The notes beneath the pieces are model-generated. The model searched no databases. It had not been told where the DNA came from and was given only the letters and a program-made list of their open reading frames with translations. A stretch of DNA of 64,000 bases from Pectobacterium aroidearum (GTDB taxonomy: Bacteria > Pseudomonadota > Gammaproteobacteria > Enterobacterales > Enterobacteriaceae): positions 4,712,001 to 4,776,000 of the forward strand of contig NZ_CP065044.1 of NCBI RefSeq assembly GCF_015689195.1. The letters run 5' to 3'. The position numbers were made by a program, and so were the translations under genes. Below, in pieces: positions 19,078 through 29,347 of this stretch (position 1 is its first letter; each line of letters opens with the position of its first letter).

Positions 19078-20700
19078 TTACTCTTTACTTGCTAGTGCCA
19101 GAGACAGCGTTGGTGTGCGCATCGGCACATAAGATCCGCCATTACTACCGCTGTAAGACTGTATTTTGAACGCGCTCACGGCCTCCGCCAGAGCGGAAGC
19201 CTGTGCTTGCAGAGACAGAGCCGCAGAGGCGGATTCTTCAACCAGAGCCGCGTTCTGCTGGGTTGTGGTATCAATCTGCCCAATCGCCAGATTCATCTGG
19301 TTAATCCCGTCACTCTGTTCACGACTGGCCTGCGAAATCTCGCTGATAATGTCGTGTACATCCTTCACATGGGCCGTCAATCCGCCCATGGTTTCTTCAG
19401 CGGTATCGACAAGATCCATGCCTTCGCGAATTTTACCCACGGAGTCGTCGATCAAATCCTTAATCTCCCGCGCGGCGGTCGCACTGCGCTGCGCCAGTGA
19501 ACGGACTTCTCCCGCTACCACCGCAAAACCCCGCCCCTGCTCACCTGCACGCGCCGCTTCAACCGCGGCGTTCAGCGCCAGAATATTGGTCTGGAACGCA
19601 ATACCGTCAATCACACCGATGATCTCCGCCATACGCTGGGACGAATCACGAATACCGCGCATTTTCTGCGTCACGGAAAGCATGACATCGCCGCTCTGTT
19701 TCGCTGCACCAGTCGCCTTATTGGCAATCTCCGTCGCCTGTTGAGTGTTCTCCGCCGTGTTTTTGATGGTGGAGGCCAATTGCTCCATTGAGGCTGCCGT
19801 TTCTTCCAGCGAACTCGCCTGTTCTTCGGTACGCGATGACAGATCCTGATTACCCGCCGTGATTTGCGACGCTGCCGTCGAGATGGTTTCCGCCCCATCA
19901 CGAACCTGGCCGACAATCGAACTCAAACTGGTGTTCATGCGATCTAACGATTGCAGCAGCAACCCGGTCTCATCCTTGCTGGTCACCGTGATGTGTGAGG
20001 TCAAATCGCCCTGCGCCACTCTGTCTGCCACTTGCAGCGCCTGCGCTATCGGGCGGGTTACGCTACGCGTGATCGCCCAGGCAATCAGCGCTCCAAATAC
20101 CGCGCCCATAGCCAAAATAAGCAGTAAAATCATGCGAGTGCTGTTGTACACCTCAGCCATGGTTTCGACTGAGTTATCCATCGCATCATTTTGGTAGTTC
20201 ACCAACTGCTTCACCGAGTCGCGGTAATTGCGCTGAATCACGTTCAGAGTGTTATTGAATTCCGCTACGGCGACGTCGTTATTACCCGCCAGTGCATCAC
20301 TAATAATTTTATCGCCGGACTTGATGAACTCAGCACGAAACCCACGGACAACCCCTACCTGCTTGCGGGCAAGCTCTCCTGAGGTATTCCTTTCCAGATT
20401 ATCAAGCAGGCGACTAATCTCCTTGCGGTACGCCATAATCCGATCGACATATCCCTGACGTTGTTCCTGGCCGGACACCAGCATCATCTGCAAATAAGCG
20501 ACAAAGTGCCCGTTCACATTATCGATGAGGTCATTAGCATCCACCGTTTGTGGGTAAACGTCTTTGACGATATCTCTGGCGCCATCCTGAAAGCCAGAAA
20601 GTTTGGACAGAGAAAAAATACTCACGGTAAACAGCATCAGGATTAAGATGGCGAACCCACCTCCTAATCGATAGCCAATACGCCAATTCGCTAAATTCAC
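19078..20700 (-). CDS. Methyl-accepting chemotaxis protein lacking the CheR pentapeptide
   Basis: 540 residues, same architecture as its neighbour: TM1 (about 10-30), four-helix-bundle sensor, TM2 (about 190-210), HAMP and a nearly identical signalling domain ([37 protein letters not shown]). The periplasmic sensor has diverged more, so ligands probably differ. The protein ends LALASKE and has no WxxF tail, so efficient adaptation may need help from pentapeptide-bearing receptors. It has its own sigma-28 promoter. A tandem duplication with its neighbour. Confidence 0.95.
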   Translation of the reverse strand: MNLANWRIGYRLGGGFAILILMLFTVSIFSLSKLSGFQDGARDIVKDVYPQTVDANDLIDNVNGHFVAYLQMMLVSGQEQRQGYVDRIMAYRKEISRLLDNLERNTSGELARKQVGVVRGFRAEFIKSGDKIISDALAGNNDVAVAEFNNTLNVIQRNYRDSVKQLVNYQNDAMDNSVETMAEVYNSTRMILLLILAMGAVFGALIAWAITRSVTRPIAQALQVADRVAQGDLTSHITVTSKDETGLLLQSLDRMNTSLSSIVGQVRDGAETISTAASQITAGNQDLSSRTEEQASSLEETAASMEQLASTIKNTAENTQQATEIANKATGAAKQSGDVMLSVTQKMRGIRDSSQRMAEIIGVIDGIAFQTNILALNAAVEAARAGEQGRGFAVVAGEVRSLAQRSATAAREIKDLIDDSVGKIREGMDLVDTAEETMGGLTAHVKDVHDIISEISQASREQSDGINQMNLAIGQIDTTTQQNAALVEESASAALSLQAQASALAEAVSAFKIQSYSGSNGGSYVPMRTPTLSLALASKE

Positions 20701-21189
20701 ATCTCACTCCTTTTAGGTAATACATAATAATGACTACTGCGTACAGTTATCGTCTAATAACCTCGCAGAGTGGGGGAAATAATCATTATCCGGGAAAATA
20801 AATATGCTTTATGGGTATATTAAAATACTCATAAGAGAGTAATTACAGGCGCACTTTTAACATCAGTAAAACGTTAGAAAAATACAAGAAATTTCGCGCT
20901 ATTCGTACATCCTGAGCCGCCTCCATGCCGTTTACCTTATCGGCACAAGATTTCTGAGCTTTATGACGGTGTCGATTAAATCCTTTAATAAATAGAGATG
21001 TCGATAGTGGATGAATATTCATTTTTGACAAATAACCAGCTAGTCGATGCAGAGAAACAAGCGGGATAACACGGCAATTTTATTAAAGGAAAGACAATAT
21101 CGTTAATTTTCGGGAAGGAAGAAAACACGACGGGGAAATAAGAATAAGTTGAGAGGAGGAAATAATGCGTACTTTATCTATTCGTAAGA
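20701..21189. other. Gap upstream of the second chemoreceptor gene
   Basis: About 490 bp. It holds the sigma-28 promoter at 20937-20963 and a leader resembling that of the other receptor gene. A short minus-strand open frame (20843-21031) overlies the promoter and is not credible. Nothing else recognised. Confidence 0.6.
20937..20963 (-). promoter_or_regulatory. Sigma-28 (FliA) promoter of the second chemoreceptor gene
   Basis: On the minus strand: TAAA (20960-20963), exactly 15 bp, then GCCGATAA (20937-20944). The spacer shares sequence (TTTCTGARC on the plus strand) with the promoter of the paralog, so promoter and gene were duplicated together. Confidence 0.85.
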
Positions 21190-21220
21190 TATAAAAATCA
21201 GGGAGGCCATTGCCTCCCTG
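21190..21220 (-). terminator. metE terminator
   Basis: A 9-bp stem (CAGGGAGGC/GCCTCCCTG) with a 4-nt loop, followed on the minus strand by ATTTTTAT, 14 bp after the metE stop. Confidence 0.85.
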
Positions 21221-21233
21221 ATGCCATCAGCAA

Positions 21234-23504
21234 TTAAACATTACTGGATTCACGCAAACGCTGTGCTGCCTGAACCATATTCGCCAGAGCCTGACGCGTT
21301 TCCGGCCAGCCGCGAGTTTTCAGACCGCAATCCGGGTTCACCCACAGGCGTTCAGCGGGAATACGCTGCGCCGCTTTCTTCAGCAGGGCTTCCATCCATT
21401 CCACGCTTGGTACGTTCGGGGAGTGGATATCATAAACGCCAGGGCCGATTTCATTCGGGTATTCGAATTCTTCAAACGACTCCAGCAATTCCATGTCGGA
21501 ACGGGAGGTTTCAATCGTAATCACGTCTGCATCCAGCGCGGCGATAGAATCCATGATGTCGTTGAACTCGCAGTAACACATATGGGTATGGATCTGCGTA
21601 TCATCTTTCGCCACGGCGGCATTCAGGCGGAAAGCATCCACAGCCCAGGCCAGATACGCGTCCCAGTCAGAGCGGTGCAGCGGCAGACCTTCACGCAATG
21701 CTGGCTCGTCAATCTGGATGATGCCAATACCTGCGGCTTCCAAATCCGCGACTTCATCCCGCAGCGCCAGTGCAATCTGCTTAGCGATGGTTTCACGCGT
21801 GACGTCTTCGCGCGGGAACGACCAGCACAAAATGGTCACCGGGCCTGTCAGCATGCCTTTCATCGGCTTGTCAGTCAGGGACTGTGCGTATTTCGCCCAC
21901 TCAACGGTGATCGCTTCTGGACGGCTTACATCACCAATAATGACTGGCGGCTTCACACAGCGCGAACCGTAGCTCTGCACCCAGCCGTTCTGGGTAAAGA
22001 TAAACCCATCCAGATGCTCACCGAAATACTCCACCATGTCGTTACGCTCGGCTTCACCGTGCACCAGCACGTCCAGACCCAGACGCTCTTGTTCAATCAC
22101 CGCTTGCTTAATGTGCTCGGCAATACCGGTACGATAGTTATTGCTATCCAGACGGCCCTGCTTGAAATCCAGACGCAGACCGCGAATTTCAGTGGTTTGC
22201 GGGAAAGAACCGATCGTGGTCGTCGGCCATGCCGGCAGATTAAAGCGCTCACGCTGAGCCTCTGCACGCACCGAATAGACGTTCTGACGCTGGCTGTCTT
22301 GGGCGGTAATCGCTGCCAAACGCTGCGCGACGGCGGCGTTATTCACACGCGTCGAGGTACGACGGGCGCGAATCGGCGCGCTGTAGGCTTCCAGAACCCG
22401 ACCGTTGCCGCTGTTCAGCGCCTGAGACAACAGTGACAGCTCCGCACATTTCTGAATCGCAAAGGCAAACCAGCTCTTCACTTCATCATCCAGACGCACT
22501 TCCACACTCAGATCGATAGGGCTATGCAGCAGCGAGCATGAGCTGCCCAGCCACAGATCGCGCGTCCCCACCAGCGGTTGTAGACGCTCGAACCAGCTAC
22601 TTAGATCGGCGCGCCAAACGTTACGGCCGTTAATCGCCCCCAGAGACAGTACCCAGTTAGCAGGCAGTTGGGCGCTCAGCGTAGCGGCATCATCCTTACC
22701 GTGAACCAGATCGACATGCAGTCCCTGAACCGGCAGCACCTTAATCGTTTCCAGATTCTGGCTAACGCTATCAAAATAGGTCGTCAGCAGCAGTTTCACC
22801 TGTCCTTGTAGTGCATCGTAGGCCGGTTTAAACGCGGCCAGCCACGCTTGCGGCAACTCCAGCACCAGTGCAGGCTCATCGATCTGCACCCACTCAATAC
22901 CGCGTTTCGCCAGCTCAGCCAGCACCTGCTGATAAACCGGCAGAATATCCTGCAGCAGCGACAGACGGTCAAACTGCTCACCTTTCACTTTACCCAGCCA
23001 CAGGTAGGTAACCGGGCCTAACAGAACGGGCTTCACTTTATGGCCCAGCGCCAGTGCTTCATCAACTTCATCCAGCAGTTGTGTCCATGTCAGCTTAAAC
23101 TGCTGCCCTTTGGTAAACTCCGGAACCATGTAGTGATAGTTAGTGTTAAACCACTTGGTCATTTCCGCCGCCGCAGCGGGTTGACCCGTTGGCGCACGTC
23201 CACGACCAATACGGAACAGCGTATCCAGATCGACCGAACCGTCTTCATTCTGATGACGAGCAGGTACGTTACCCAGCAGCAGACTGGTAGTCAGTACATG
23301 GTCGTACCAGGCGAAATCACCCACTGGCAGCAGATCAACTCCAGCATCCTTCTGTTGTTGCCAATGACGCGCACGCAGCTCGCGTCCAACGGTCAGCAAC
23401 TCGTCCTGTGTCGCATTACCTGCCCAGTAGCTTTCCTGCGCTTTTTTCAGTTCACGGCGTAATCCAACGCGCGGAAAACCCAGTGTGTGATTCACAATCG
23501 CCAT
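21234..23504 (-). CDS. metE: Cobalamin-independent methionine synthase
   Basis: Transfers the methyl group from 5-methyltetrahydropteroyltriglutamate to homocysteine to make methionine. The 756-residue protein (E. coli 753) starts [20 protein letters not shown]. The zinc ligands are in HTHMCYCEF and [11 protein letters not shown], and [16 protein letters not shown] is the C-terminal barrel signature. It is divergent from metR, its activator. MetJ-like boxes lie in the intergenic region. Confidence 0.98.
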   Translation of the reverse strand: MAIVNHTLGFPRVGLRRELKKAQESYWAGNATQDELLTVGRELRARHWQQQKDAGVDLLPVGDFAWYDHVLTTSLLLGNVPARHQNEDGSVDLDTLFRIGRGRAPTGQPAAAAEMTKWFNTNYHYMVPEFTKGQQFKLTWTQLLDEVDEALALGHKVKPVLLGPVTYLWLGKVKGEQFDRLSLLQDILPVYQQVLAELAKRGIEWVQIDEPALVLELPQAWLAAFKPAYDALQGQVKLLLTTYFDSVSQNLETIKVLPVQGLHVDLVHGKDDAATLSAQLPANWVLSLGAINGRNVWRADLSSWFERLQPLVGTRDLWLGSSCSLLHSPIDLSVEVRLDDEVKSWFAFAIQKCAELSLLSQALNSGNGRVLEAYSAPIRARRTSTRVNNAAVAQRLAAITAQDSQRQNVYSVRAEAQRERFNLPAWPTTTIGSFPQTTEIRGLRLDFKQGRLDSNNYRTGIAEHIKQAVIEQERLGLDVLVHGEAERNDMVEYFGEHLDGFIFTQNGWVQSYGSRCVKPPVIIGDVSRPEAITVEWAKYAQSLTDKPMKGMLTGPVTILCWSFPREDVTRETIAKQIALALRDEVADLEAAGIGIIQIDEPALREGLPLHRSDWDAYLAWAVDAFRLNAAVAKDDTQIHTHMCYCEFNDIMDSIAALDADVITIETSRSDMELLESFEEFEYPNEIGPGVYDIHSPNVPSVEWMEALLKKAAQRIPAERLWVNPDCGLKTRGWPETRQALANMVQAAQRLRESSNV

Positions 23505-23520
23505 CGTTAATTCCTCATTT

Positions 23521-23600
23521 AGCCGTCCAGATGTTTACACATCCATAATCCGCAGGTAGTGTAGTAACCACAAGCGCAATTTATTCACTGTCACTGTGAA
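23521..23600. promoter_or_regulatory. metE/metR control region: possible MetJ boxes and a palindrome
   Basis: Three consecutive 8-mers (AGCCGTCC, AGATGTTT, ACACATCC; 23521-23544) match the met-box AGACGTCT at 5-6 of 8 positions each. An inverted repeat TTCAC-7 bp-GTGAA (23584-23600) lies just before metR and might be bound by MetR or another regulator. Both are weak matches by eye. Confidence 0.45.
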
Positions 23601-23608
23601 GGACTCTC

Positions 23609-24544
23609 ATGATCGAATTCAAACACCTGCGAACGCTGCAAGCACTGCGCAATACCGGATCGTTAGCCGCCGCTGCCGCTGCGCTTCACCAAACTCAATC
23701 GGCGTTATCCCACCAGTTCAGCGATCTGGAACAACGCCTTGGGTTCAGGCTATTCGTGCGCAAAAGCCAGCCGCTGCGCTTTACGCCTCAGGGAGACATT
23801 CTGTTGCAGTTGGCAGAGCAGGTGTTACCACAGATCCAGCAGGCGCTGCAGGCCTGCCATGAGCCGCACCAAACCACGCTGCGTCTGGCTATTGAGTGCC
23901 ATAGCTGTATTCAGTGGCTGACGCCTGCGCTAGACGAGTTCCATCAGCATTGGCCGCAGGTGGCGATGGACTTTAAATCGGGCGTGACGTTCGACCCTCA
24001 GCCAGCGCTCCAGCAAGGCGAGCTGGATCTGGTCATGACCTCCGACATCATGCCGCGCAGTGGCCTGCACTATTCGCCTCTGTTTGATTTTGAAGTCAGG
24101 CTGGCGCTGGCTCCCGAGCATCCACTTGCCCAGAAAGAGAAAATCGAACCGGAGGATTTCACCGCCGAAACCCTGATGATCTATCCGGTACAGCGGCAGC
24201 GTCTGGACGTCTGGCGTCACTTTTTGCAGCCAGCAGGCGTCAGCCCTGCGCTGAAAAGCGTGGATAATACGCTGCTGCTGATTCAGATGGTTGCCGCCCG
24301 CATGGGCATCGCCGCACTACCGCACTGGGTGGTGGAAAGTTTCGAGCGTCAGGGGCTGATTGTCACCAAATCGCTGGGTGATGGACTGTGGAGCCGGTTG
24401 TACGCCGCCGTCCGCGACGGAGAGCAGCGCCAACCGGTGATTGATGCGTTTATTCGTTCGGCGCGTCAGCACGCTTGTGAACACTTACCGTTTGTGAAGG
24501 ACGCTTCACGACCCAACGCTGGTGTACCCACAGCGAGGACGTAA
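23609..24544 (+). CDS. metR: LysR-family regulator of methionine genes MetR
   Basis: 311 residues. N-terminal LysR helix-turn-helix ([35 protein letters not shown]) and a C-terminal substrate-binding domain. In E. coli it activates metE and metH with homocysteine as co-regulator. Identified by family plus its divergent position with metE. Its 3' end overlaps convergent yigM by 95 bp. Confidence 0.95.
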   Translation: MIEFKHLRTLQALRNTGSLAAAAAALHQTQSALSHQFSDLEQRLGFRLFVRKSQPLRFTPQGDILLQLAEQVLPQIQQALQACHEPHQTTLRLAIECHSCIQWLTPALDEFHQHWPQVAMDFKSGVTFDPQPALQQGELDLVMTSDIMPRSGLHYSPLFDFEVRLALAPEHPLAQKEKIEPEDFTAETLMIYPVQRQRLDVWRHFLQPAGVSPALKSVDNTLLLIQMVAARMGIAALPHWVVESFERQGLIVTKSLGDGLWSRLYAAVRDGEQRQPVIDAFIRSARQHACEHLPFVKDASRPNAGVPTART

Positions 24545-25349
24545 TAATGACCGTTCCCACGATAAAGCTCAGCCAGTCTGGCGTTTTATGCCAGATAGCG
24601 AAGTTGACCAAGAGCCCAGCAGGCACGTGAAAGTTGTTCATTATGCTGAGCGTTCCAGCATCCACCTGAGTGGCGCCGTAGTTCCACATAAAATAACCCA
24701 GGCCGGAAGCGCCAATCCCCAGCCAGACCAGCACGCCCCACTGCAAGGTTGTGGTGGGTAATTTATCCAGATTGCCGAAGAGCAACCACGCGGTTATCGT
24801 CACGATCGCCGCCCCCAGATAAAACCAGGAAAACGCACAGTGCTGCGGCACCGGATAGAGCTCCATCAGGCGCTTATAGCCAACCTGACCTGCTGCAAAA
24901 CATACGTTAGCCGCCTGCACCAGCAGGAATCCCCACCAGAAATGCTCACTCACACCGTGATAGTGGATCACGGCAGCGCCGAATACCGCCAGCAGAGCGC
25001 TCATGACATAGCCCCAGCGCAAGCGCTGTCGGGCGAGCAGATCGTAAATCAGCGTGACGTACAGCGGCGTCATCACCGTAAAGAGTAAAAACTCAGGTAC
25101 GGTCAGGTACAGGTAAGCCTGGAACACGAACAGGTACATGATACCCAGTTGGCAAGCACCCACTAACAGATACAAGAAAATAACGCGTGGCGCATAGCCG
25201 CGCAGGCGTAAGAATGGCAAAAACACCACTGCCGCCGCCGTCAGACGGAACATCGCAGAAAACCAGCTATCAACCTGACCCGCAAGATATTCGCCAATCA
25301 GACTGAATGAAAATGCCCACAAGATAGTGGTGATAGTAAGTAATGGCAC
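24450..25349 (-). CDS. yigM: EamA-family transporter YigM (biotin transporter BioP)
   Basis: 299 residues, exactly the E. coli YigM length, with about ten hydrophobic spans and conserved stretches [29 protein letters not shown] and [21 protein letters not shown]. coli YigM is a high-affinity biotin transporter of the drug/metabolite superfamily. It is next to metR as in E. coli, convergent and overlapping it by 95 bp. Confidence 0.92.
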   Translation of the reverse strand: MPLLTITTILWAFSFSLIGEYLAGQVDSWFSAMFRLTAAAVVFLPFLRLRGYAPRVIFLYLLVGACQLGIMYLFVFQAYLYLTVPEFLLFTVMTPLYVTLIYDLLARQRLRWGYVMSALLAVFGAAVIHYHGVSEHFWWGFLLVQAANVCFAAGQVGYKRLMELYPVPQHCAFSWFYLGAAIVTITAWLLFGNLDKLPTTTLQWGVLVWLGIGASGLGYFMWNYGATQVDAGTLSIMNNFHVPAGLLVNFAIWHKTPDWLSFIVGTVIITSSLWVHQRWVVKRPSQTVSVHKRADAPNE

Positions 25350-25481
25350 AACAGCATCCGCTTAGAAAAAAGTAGCGCCATTGTAACGGAGATGACTGAA
25401 TGAATTTCAGTCAATGTGGTTTACATTAGGGTGAATAATAGACAAATGAAAGCATCGGACCATTCTGACGAAATTCATCGA

Positions 25482-25814
25482 TTAGCATAGCGCAAATCGA
25501 CCAAAAAAAAGCCAGCCACCGTATACCGTGACGCACAGTATACCAACCATGTAATAAACTGTTTTATAGCGATTTTTCATGTAAAGATTACGTGCTAATG
25601 CAATAAATAAAGGCGTTACTAAAAATAGAGCCGCCGCCCCTGCCTGTAAAGTTCGATTACGGAAAGACTGATGGGGAATACTACAGATAGAGTCTCCCGG
25701 CTCCATCATCCAGTCATATTTGTTGATCGAAAGTAACTCCATTATAAAATAGGCGAATAAAAAATACCCCACCATAGCGATAACATCTACGATATTTCCC
25801 TTACGTATTTTCAT
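25482..25814 (-). CDS. Small membrane protein, candidate immunity protein for the adjacent effector
   Basis: 110 residues with about three hydrophobic spans (near 10-28, 58-75 and 85-105) and a basic start (MKIRKGN). Its ATG directly follows the stop of the upstream gene (TGA then ATG, no gap), implying translational coupling. The position after an Hcp gene and a lysozyme-like gene is that of a type VI immunity gene, and a membrane location suits protection from a periplasmic toxin (inference). No named family recognised. Confidence 0.6.
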   Translation of the reverse strand: MKIRKGNIVDVIAMVGYFLFAYFIMELLSINKYDWMMEPGDSICSIPHQSFRNRTLQAGAAALFLVTPLFIALARNLYMKNRYKTVYYMVGILCVTVYGGWLFFGRFALC

Positions 25815-26534
25815 TCAGATATCAAGCCCCAGAAGTTTTCTTATATGTTTTCTAATTTGCAGTAACCGTATTCCATAAGAAATGTAGTCGAACTCAATAG
25901 AACCACGTTCCGGTTTAGCATCAATGAAACTAATAAACTCACTCAGTTTTCTCTGTATACCCCGGTTGTAACGAACTCCCGCCATCATGTACTGTTCATC
26001 ATTCAAGTAAAGCGCTGCTACATCAGGATAATCATAGAGGATCATATCTCTTAGATGCTGGGCAACAATCCAGAGATTAAAATCGTCCTCCATCAGACAA
26101 GTAGCTAATTCAAGCTGATCTCGCGTCGTCAAAGTGTCCGGATTTAATCCTAACGTTCTCGCTGCAACTTGAATTTGCATAGCAACAGAACCAAAAGAGG
26201 TTTTATTTTCAGGGGATGACTTTAATCTCAAAATCCGTTTTATCTCAAAAACCTGAAATTTATATTCTTCTGGCATTCCACCGGACTCAATCCAAGCAAT
26301 CCCACCGAGTAATTCAGGAAGGATTCCAGCCTGATGGGAGTACTTTATTATTTTTTCTTTATTGTACTGAATATATGAATCTTTATATGCATTTAAATAA
26401 TACCCACCACTCTTTCTTTCAGGATTGCTTTTACCAAACTTCCAGAAAAGAACATCAATTTCGTCCCATTTTCTAAATCTAACTTTAGAAATATCACAAA
26501 ATTTATTTCGTACGATAATATTTTCTTTCACCAT
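25815..26534 (-). CDS. Lysozyme-like (lytic transglycosylase-type) putative type VI effector
   Basis: 239 residues from the ATG at 26532-26534, with AAGGA upstream and 13 bp after hcp. Motifs occur in the order and rough spacing of SLT-type muramidases: a glutamate in GGIAWIESGG (about residue 83, candidate catalytic), a GSVAMQI segment (about 115) like the GLMQ motif, and VRYNRG (about 187) like AYNxG. No signal peptide is evident, as expected for an Hcp-delivered toxin. The hcp-toxin-membrane protein order supports a peptidoglycan-cutting effector (inference). Visibly AT-rich. Confidence 0.62.
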   Translation of the reverse strand: MVKENIIVRNKFCDISKVRFRKWDEIDVLFWKFGKSNPERKSGGYYLNAYKDSYIQYNKEKIIKYSHQAGILPELLGGIAWIESGGMPEEYKFQVFEIKRILRLKSSPENKTSFGSVAMQIQVAARTLGLNPDTLTTRDQLELATCLMEDDFNLWIVAQHLRDMILYDYPDVAALYLNDEQYMMAGVRYNRGIQRKLSEFISFIDAKPERGSIEFDYISYGIRLLQIRKHIRKLLGLDI

Positions 26535-26547
26535 CGTTCCTTTTATA

Positions 26548-27027
26548 TTAATACACCTGTTCTTCCCATAAACTATAGCCACCAGTTCCAGCAATGTGGT
26601 GTTGCCAATCTATGCTTTGATAAGCAACAGATATCATTTCTTCTGGTTGGTTCTCTGCATGGGTTAAAGCGTGTGGATAGGAAACGGCAATGTTTCTTAT
26701 AACTGCTCCAATAAATTTAACAGAATAATATTTCTCCTGTACTCCAGTCTGCGCGGTTCGGTAAAAGTCGAACAAAAGCTCAAGTTTTTCATTATTTGCT
26801 ATAGCATTACCCAAGAGCGGAGATGATTTATCAATGGGTTTACAGAACGTTATAGGTTGATGATTAATATTTTGGTTACGACTGATAGCATGATCGAATT
26901 GCAAAACAAAAATTTGGTCTTGATGCCTTATCTGATACTTATTACCAATCGAGTCGATGGTGCCACACTCAGCAGATATTTTCCCTTGTTGATTTCCCGT
27001 CAACGTTAGATAAATATTATTTGCCAT
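26548..27027 (-). CDS. hcp: Hcp-family type VI secretion tube protein (orphan)
   Basis: 159 residues beginning MANNIYLTLTGNQQGKIS and containing FYRTAQTGVQEKYYSVKF, HALTHAENQPEEMISVAYQSI and WQHHIAGTGGYSLWEE, the conserved core of the Hcp1 family. Hcp hexamers stack into the type VI tube and carry small effectors in their lumen. No structural type VI genes are in the window, so it is an auxiliary copy. It leads a tight three-gene cluster with a putative toxin and a membrane protein. AAAGGGA precedes the ATG. Confidence 0.9.
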   Translation of the reverse strand: MANNIYLTLTGNQQGKISAECGTIDSIGNKYQIRHQDQIFVLQFDHAISRNQNINHQPITFCKPIDKSSPLLGNAIANNEKLELLFDFYRTAQTGVQEKYYSVKFIGAVIRNIAVSYPHALTHAENQPEEMISVAYQSIDWQHHIAGTGGYSLWEEQVY

Positions 27028-27435
27028 ATAAATCCCTTTATCTCAGTTAATCCATAAAACCTTACTTTTACTCATTAAGAGAATGCGTTAAAAATACACT
27101 TTAAATATCTATTAGATACATCCATGATTAATAAATATCACCAAACTATAGCATACTATAATTTTTATCCGGAATTTAACAAACCCAAACTAATGACTGA
27201 TTATAGTTTCGTCAATAAAAAACTCAATAACTACGCCATATAATAAAAATTATAATAGTATTAATAAATATAAATGCTTAGTAAATCATTGTGGAGTGAT
27301 ACGATTTCGTTAACCTATACTATAGATATAGTACCGTTCGAAGCAGTAACGATCCCAGTAATACGGGATCGTTAACAGGCTGTATTAGGATTCATTTCTT
27401 TACATCAAAATATTCTTGATGAAAAGAAAAGGCTA
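27028..27435. other. AT-rich gap between pagP and hcp
   Basis: 408 bp with no credible gene. It contains a perfect 10-bp inverted repeat (27347-27356 with 27365-27374, 8-nt loop) without a T tract, close to the pagP 3' end. The hcp promoter is probably here, but no clear site was picked out. Confidence 0.6.
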
Positions 27436-28074
27436 CTAAATCTGCCATCTTAACCATGCAAAGAAAACATTGCCGTTATTATATGTACCGGGAATGTAAG
27501 TCGCCTGGAAAGAGAGCTTGCTATAGCTTATTGATGCCAAAGGTAACAAAACCGGAATGGGGATATAGTTCCAGTTATCACGCATCGTTACGCCAGCCGT
27601 AAAACCCAGACCCAGTTGAAAATCCTGATCGCTGGTTGGCCGCCAACGCTTTTCATAACCATAGCCACCGATAGGTTCCCATTTATTAAAGGAATCTTTA
27701 AAAGCCATGATATAAAGCCCGTGCCAATCCCCATCCTTATCCAAACGGGAAACACCGTAACCCGCGCCCCACGGCCTTTCATTATATCTATCAGTCTTTT
27801 CTTTATCGTACGTCCAGCGGTTATGCCAAGTAATCGCCGGGATATAAATATCGTGGCTCTGCGGCGCGTTCCAGGTCGTGGACAGGTTATTTTTACTTCT
27901 CTGCCACCAGCTTTCCCCCTGCTTATCCGATACCGGATCACTGGAATCAACCGTGACAGGGGCAAGATTTTCGGTGCTGCTCGTATTATTTATGCTTTCT
28001 GCTGCGTAGCTCAAAAAAGGAACAATGGGTAGTGTAATCAAACTCAACGTGATTAAAGTTCGCTTCAAATACAT
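27436..28074 (-). CDS. pagP: Lipid A palmitoyltransferase PagP
   Basis: Outer-membrane beta-barrel enzyme that moves a palmitate from phospholipid to lipid A, giving resistance to cationic peptides. 212 residues: signal peptide (about 1-25), an acidic Ser/Asp-rich linker (about 26-58) that makes it longer than E. coli PagP (186), then the barrel. Catalytic residues are present: His in TWHNRW, Asp-Ser in AFKDSFNKW. The family ending [16 protein letters not shown] is intact. No convincing PhoP box was seen upstream. It fits the LPS theme of the window. Confidence 0.95.
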   Translation of the reverse strand: MYLKRTLITLSLITLPIVPFLSYAAESINNTSSTENLAPVTVDSSDPVSDKQGESWWQRSKNNLSTTWNAPQSHDIYIPAITWHNRWTYDKEKTDRYNERPWGAGYGVSRLDKDGDWHGLYIMAFKDSFNKWEPIGGYGYEKRWRPTSDQDFQLGLGFTAGVTMRDNWNYIPIPVLLPLASISYSKLSFQATYIPGTYNNGNVFFAWLRWQI

Positions 28075-28383
28075 ATAAGATTCTCTGTAACGGCGTCACG
28101 ATTCCATTCAAAAAAAGGTAATCCAGGCAAAGCTATTCTTGGTTGTTACCAAAATATATAGTTCAGTTTACGCAACCTGCCTACATCAACAGGAAACTAA
28201 AGCAGCCTATTATGAAGGGATAAACAGTGGCTGTACTTAAATAGATAGTGAATTCAGCGTGGTTTTCAGATGTTTCTTAGGCAGAATAACAAAAAACCAC
28301 CTTATTTGTTGGTGGTTTATGCTCTGATGGAGAACCTTTTCGGGATAGATAGCAAGAGACGGTGAATCACCTACACCACGGGG
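28075..28383. other. Gap between cysE and pagP
   Basis: 309 bp with the cysE terminator at 28291-28318 and the likely pagP promoter. Nothing else recognised. Confidence 0.6.
28291..28318 (-). terminator. Terminator of the yibN-secB-gpsA-cysE operon
   Basis: An 8-bp stem (AAACCACC/GGTGGTTT) with a 9-nt loop; on the minus strand it runs into TTTTTT. It lies 65 bp past the cysE stop. Confidence 0.8.
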
Positions 28384-29205
28384 TTAGATCCCATCACCGT
28401 ATTCAAAGCCGCGATTGATGCCGTTGAAATACTGATCCATATCCATAGCGGGTTTATCGCTTTCCGGGCGACCGACGATACGAGCTGGCACACCTGCTGC
28501 CGTCGTGTGTGGAGGAACGGATTGCAGCACGACAGAACCGGCGCCAATTTTCGCACCACAGCCGACTTCAATGTTCCCCAGAATTTTCGCGCCTGCGCCA
28601 ATCATTACGCCTTCGCGAATTTTAGGGTGACGATCGCCACTGGTTTTGCCCGTACCACCCAGCGTCACGGACTGCAGAATGGAGACATCATTTTCAACGA
28701 CGGCGGTTTCGCCGATCACAATACCGGTTGCGTGATCGAGCATGATCCCGCAGCCGATTCTCGCCGCTGGGTGAATATCGACACCAAAAGAGACCGAGAT
28801 CTGGTTCTGGAAATAGACCGCCAGCGCTTGACGATCCTGCGACCAAAGCCAGTGACCAATACGATACGCCTGTAATGCATGAAACCCTTTCAGGTAGAGT
28901 AGCGGCGTCGAGTATTTATCTACCGCCGGATCGCGCAGGCAGACCGCCTGAATATCGCGAGCGGCAGAAACGATCATCTGTGGATCGGCGCTATAGGCTT
29001 CTTCGACCACCTCACGAATAGCAATCGCAGGCATAATCGAATTGGCTAACTTATTCGCCAGCATGTAGCTCAGCGCGCTCCCCAGATTCTCGTGTTTCAG
29101 CAATGTGGCATGAAAAAAGCTGGCCAGCATCGGTTCACAATCTGCGAGACTGCGCGCTTCTGCTTTGATATTGGTCCAGACCAGTTCCAGTTCTTCTGTC
29201 GACAT
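28384..29205 (-). CDS. cysE: Serine O-acetyltransferase
   Basis: Acetylates serine with acetyl-CoA, the first step of cysteine synthesis. 273 residues from the ATG at 29203-29205, the E. coli length. Contains LDHATGIVIGETAVVENDVS and the left-handed beta-helix hexapeptide repeats (IREGVMIGAGAKILGNIEVG), plus the C-terminal tail that binds CysK. Upstream in-frame ATGs exist, but GGAG is best spaced for this one. Confidence 0.97.
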   Translation of the reverse strand: MSTEELELVWTNIKAEARSLADCEPMLASFFHATLLKHENLGSALSYMLANKLANSIMPAIAIREVVEEAYSADPQMIVSAARDIQAVCLRDPAVDKYSTPLLYLKGFHALQAYRIGHWLWSQDRQALAVYFQNQISVSFGVDIHPAARIGCGIMLDHATGIVIGETAVVENDVSILQSVTLGGTGKTSGDRHPKIREGVMIGAGAKILGNIEVGCGAKIGAGSVVLQSVPPHTTAAGVPARIVGRPESDKPAMDMDQYFNGINRGFEYGDGI

Positions 29206-29347
29206 TGCCATACTCTCCGAGATGCCACACACCACAACGTATATCTGTTCTCAAACGGCGGGCTGATTAGCACCACCGCTCACATACAAGAAAATGAAGA
29301 TACTATGAGCTTTCAGGATTAGAAAGCCCAGCATAGAACGACGTGTT

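Noticed and set aside
19166-19744. 192-codon frame antisense to the second chemoreceptor, mirrored by a similar one in the first
   Set aside because: The similarity between the two only reflects the paralogy of the receptor genes on the other strand.
20843-21031. 62-codon minus-strand frame upstream of the second receptor
   Set aside because: It lies across the sigma-28 promoter and has no recognisable product.
21423-22436. 337-codon open frame antisense to metE
   Set aside because: Long shadow frame on the opposite strand of a highly conserved gene; composition and lack of motifs argue against coding.
27347-27374. Terminator for pagP or hcp
   Set aside because: The inverted repeat is perfect but has no T tract on either strand, so it is noted only as part of the gap.
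28075-28290. PhoP box upstream of pagP
   Set aside because: No convincing GTTTA-5 bp-GTTTA direct repeat was found in the upstream sequence.
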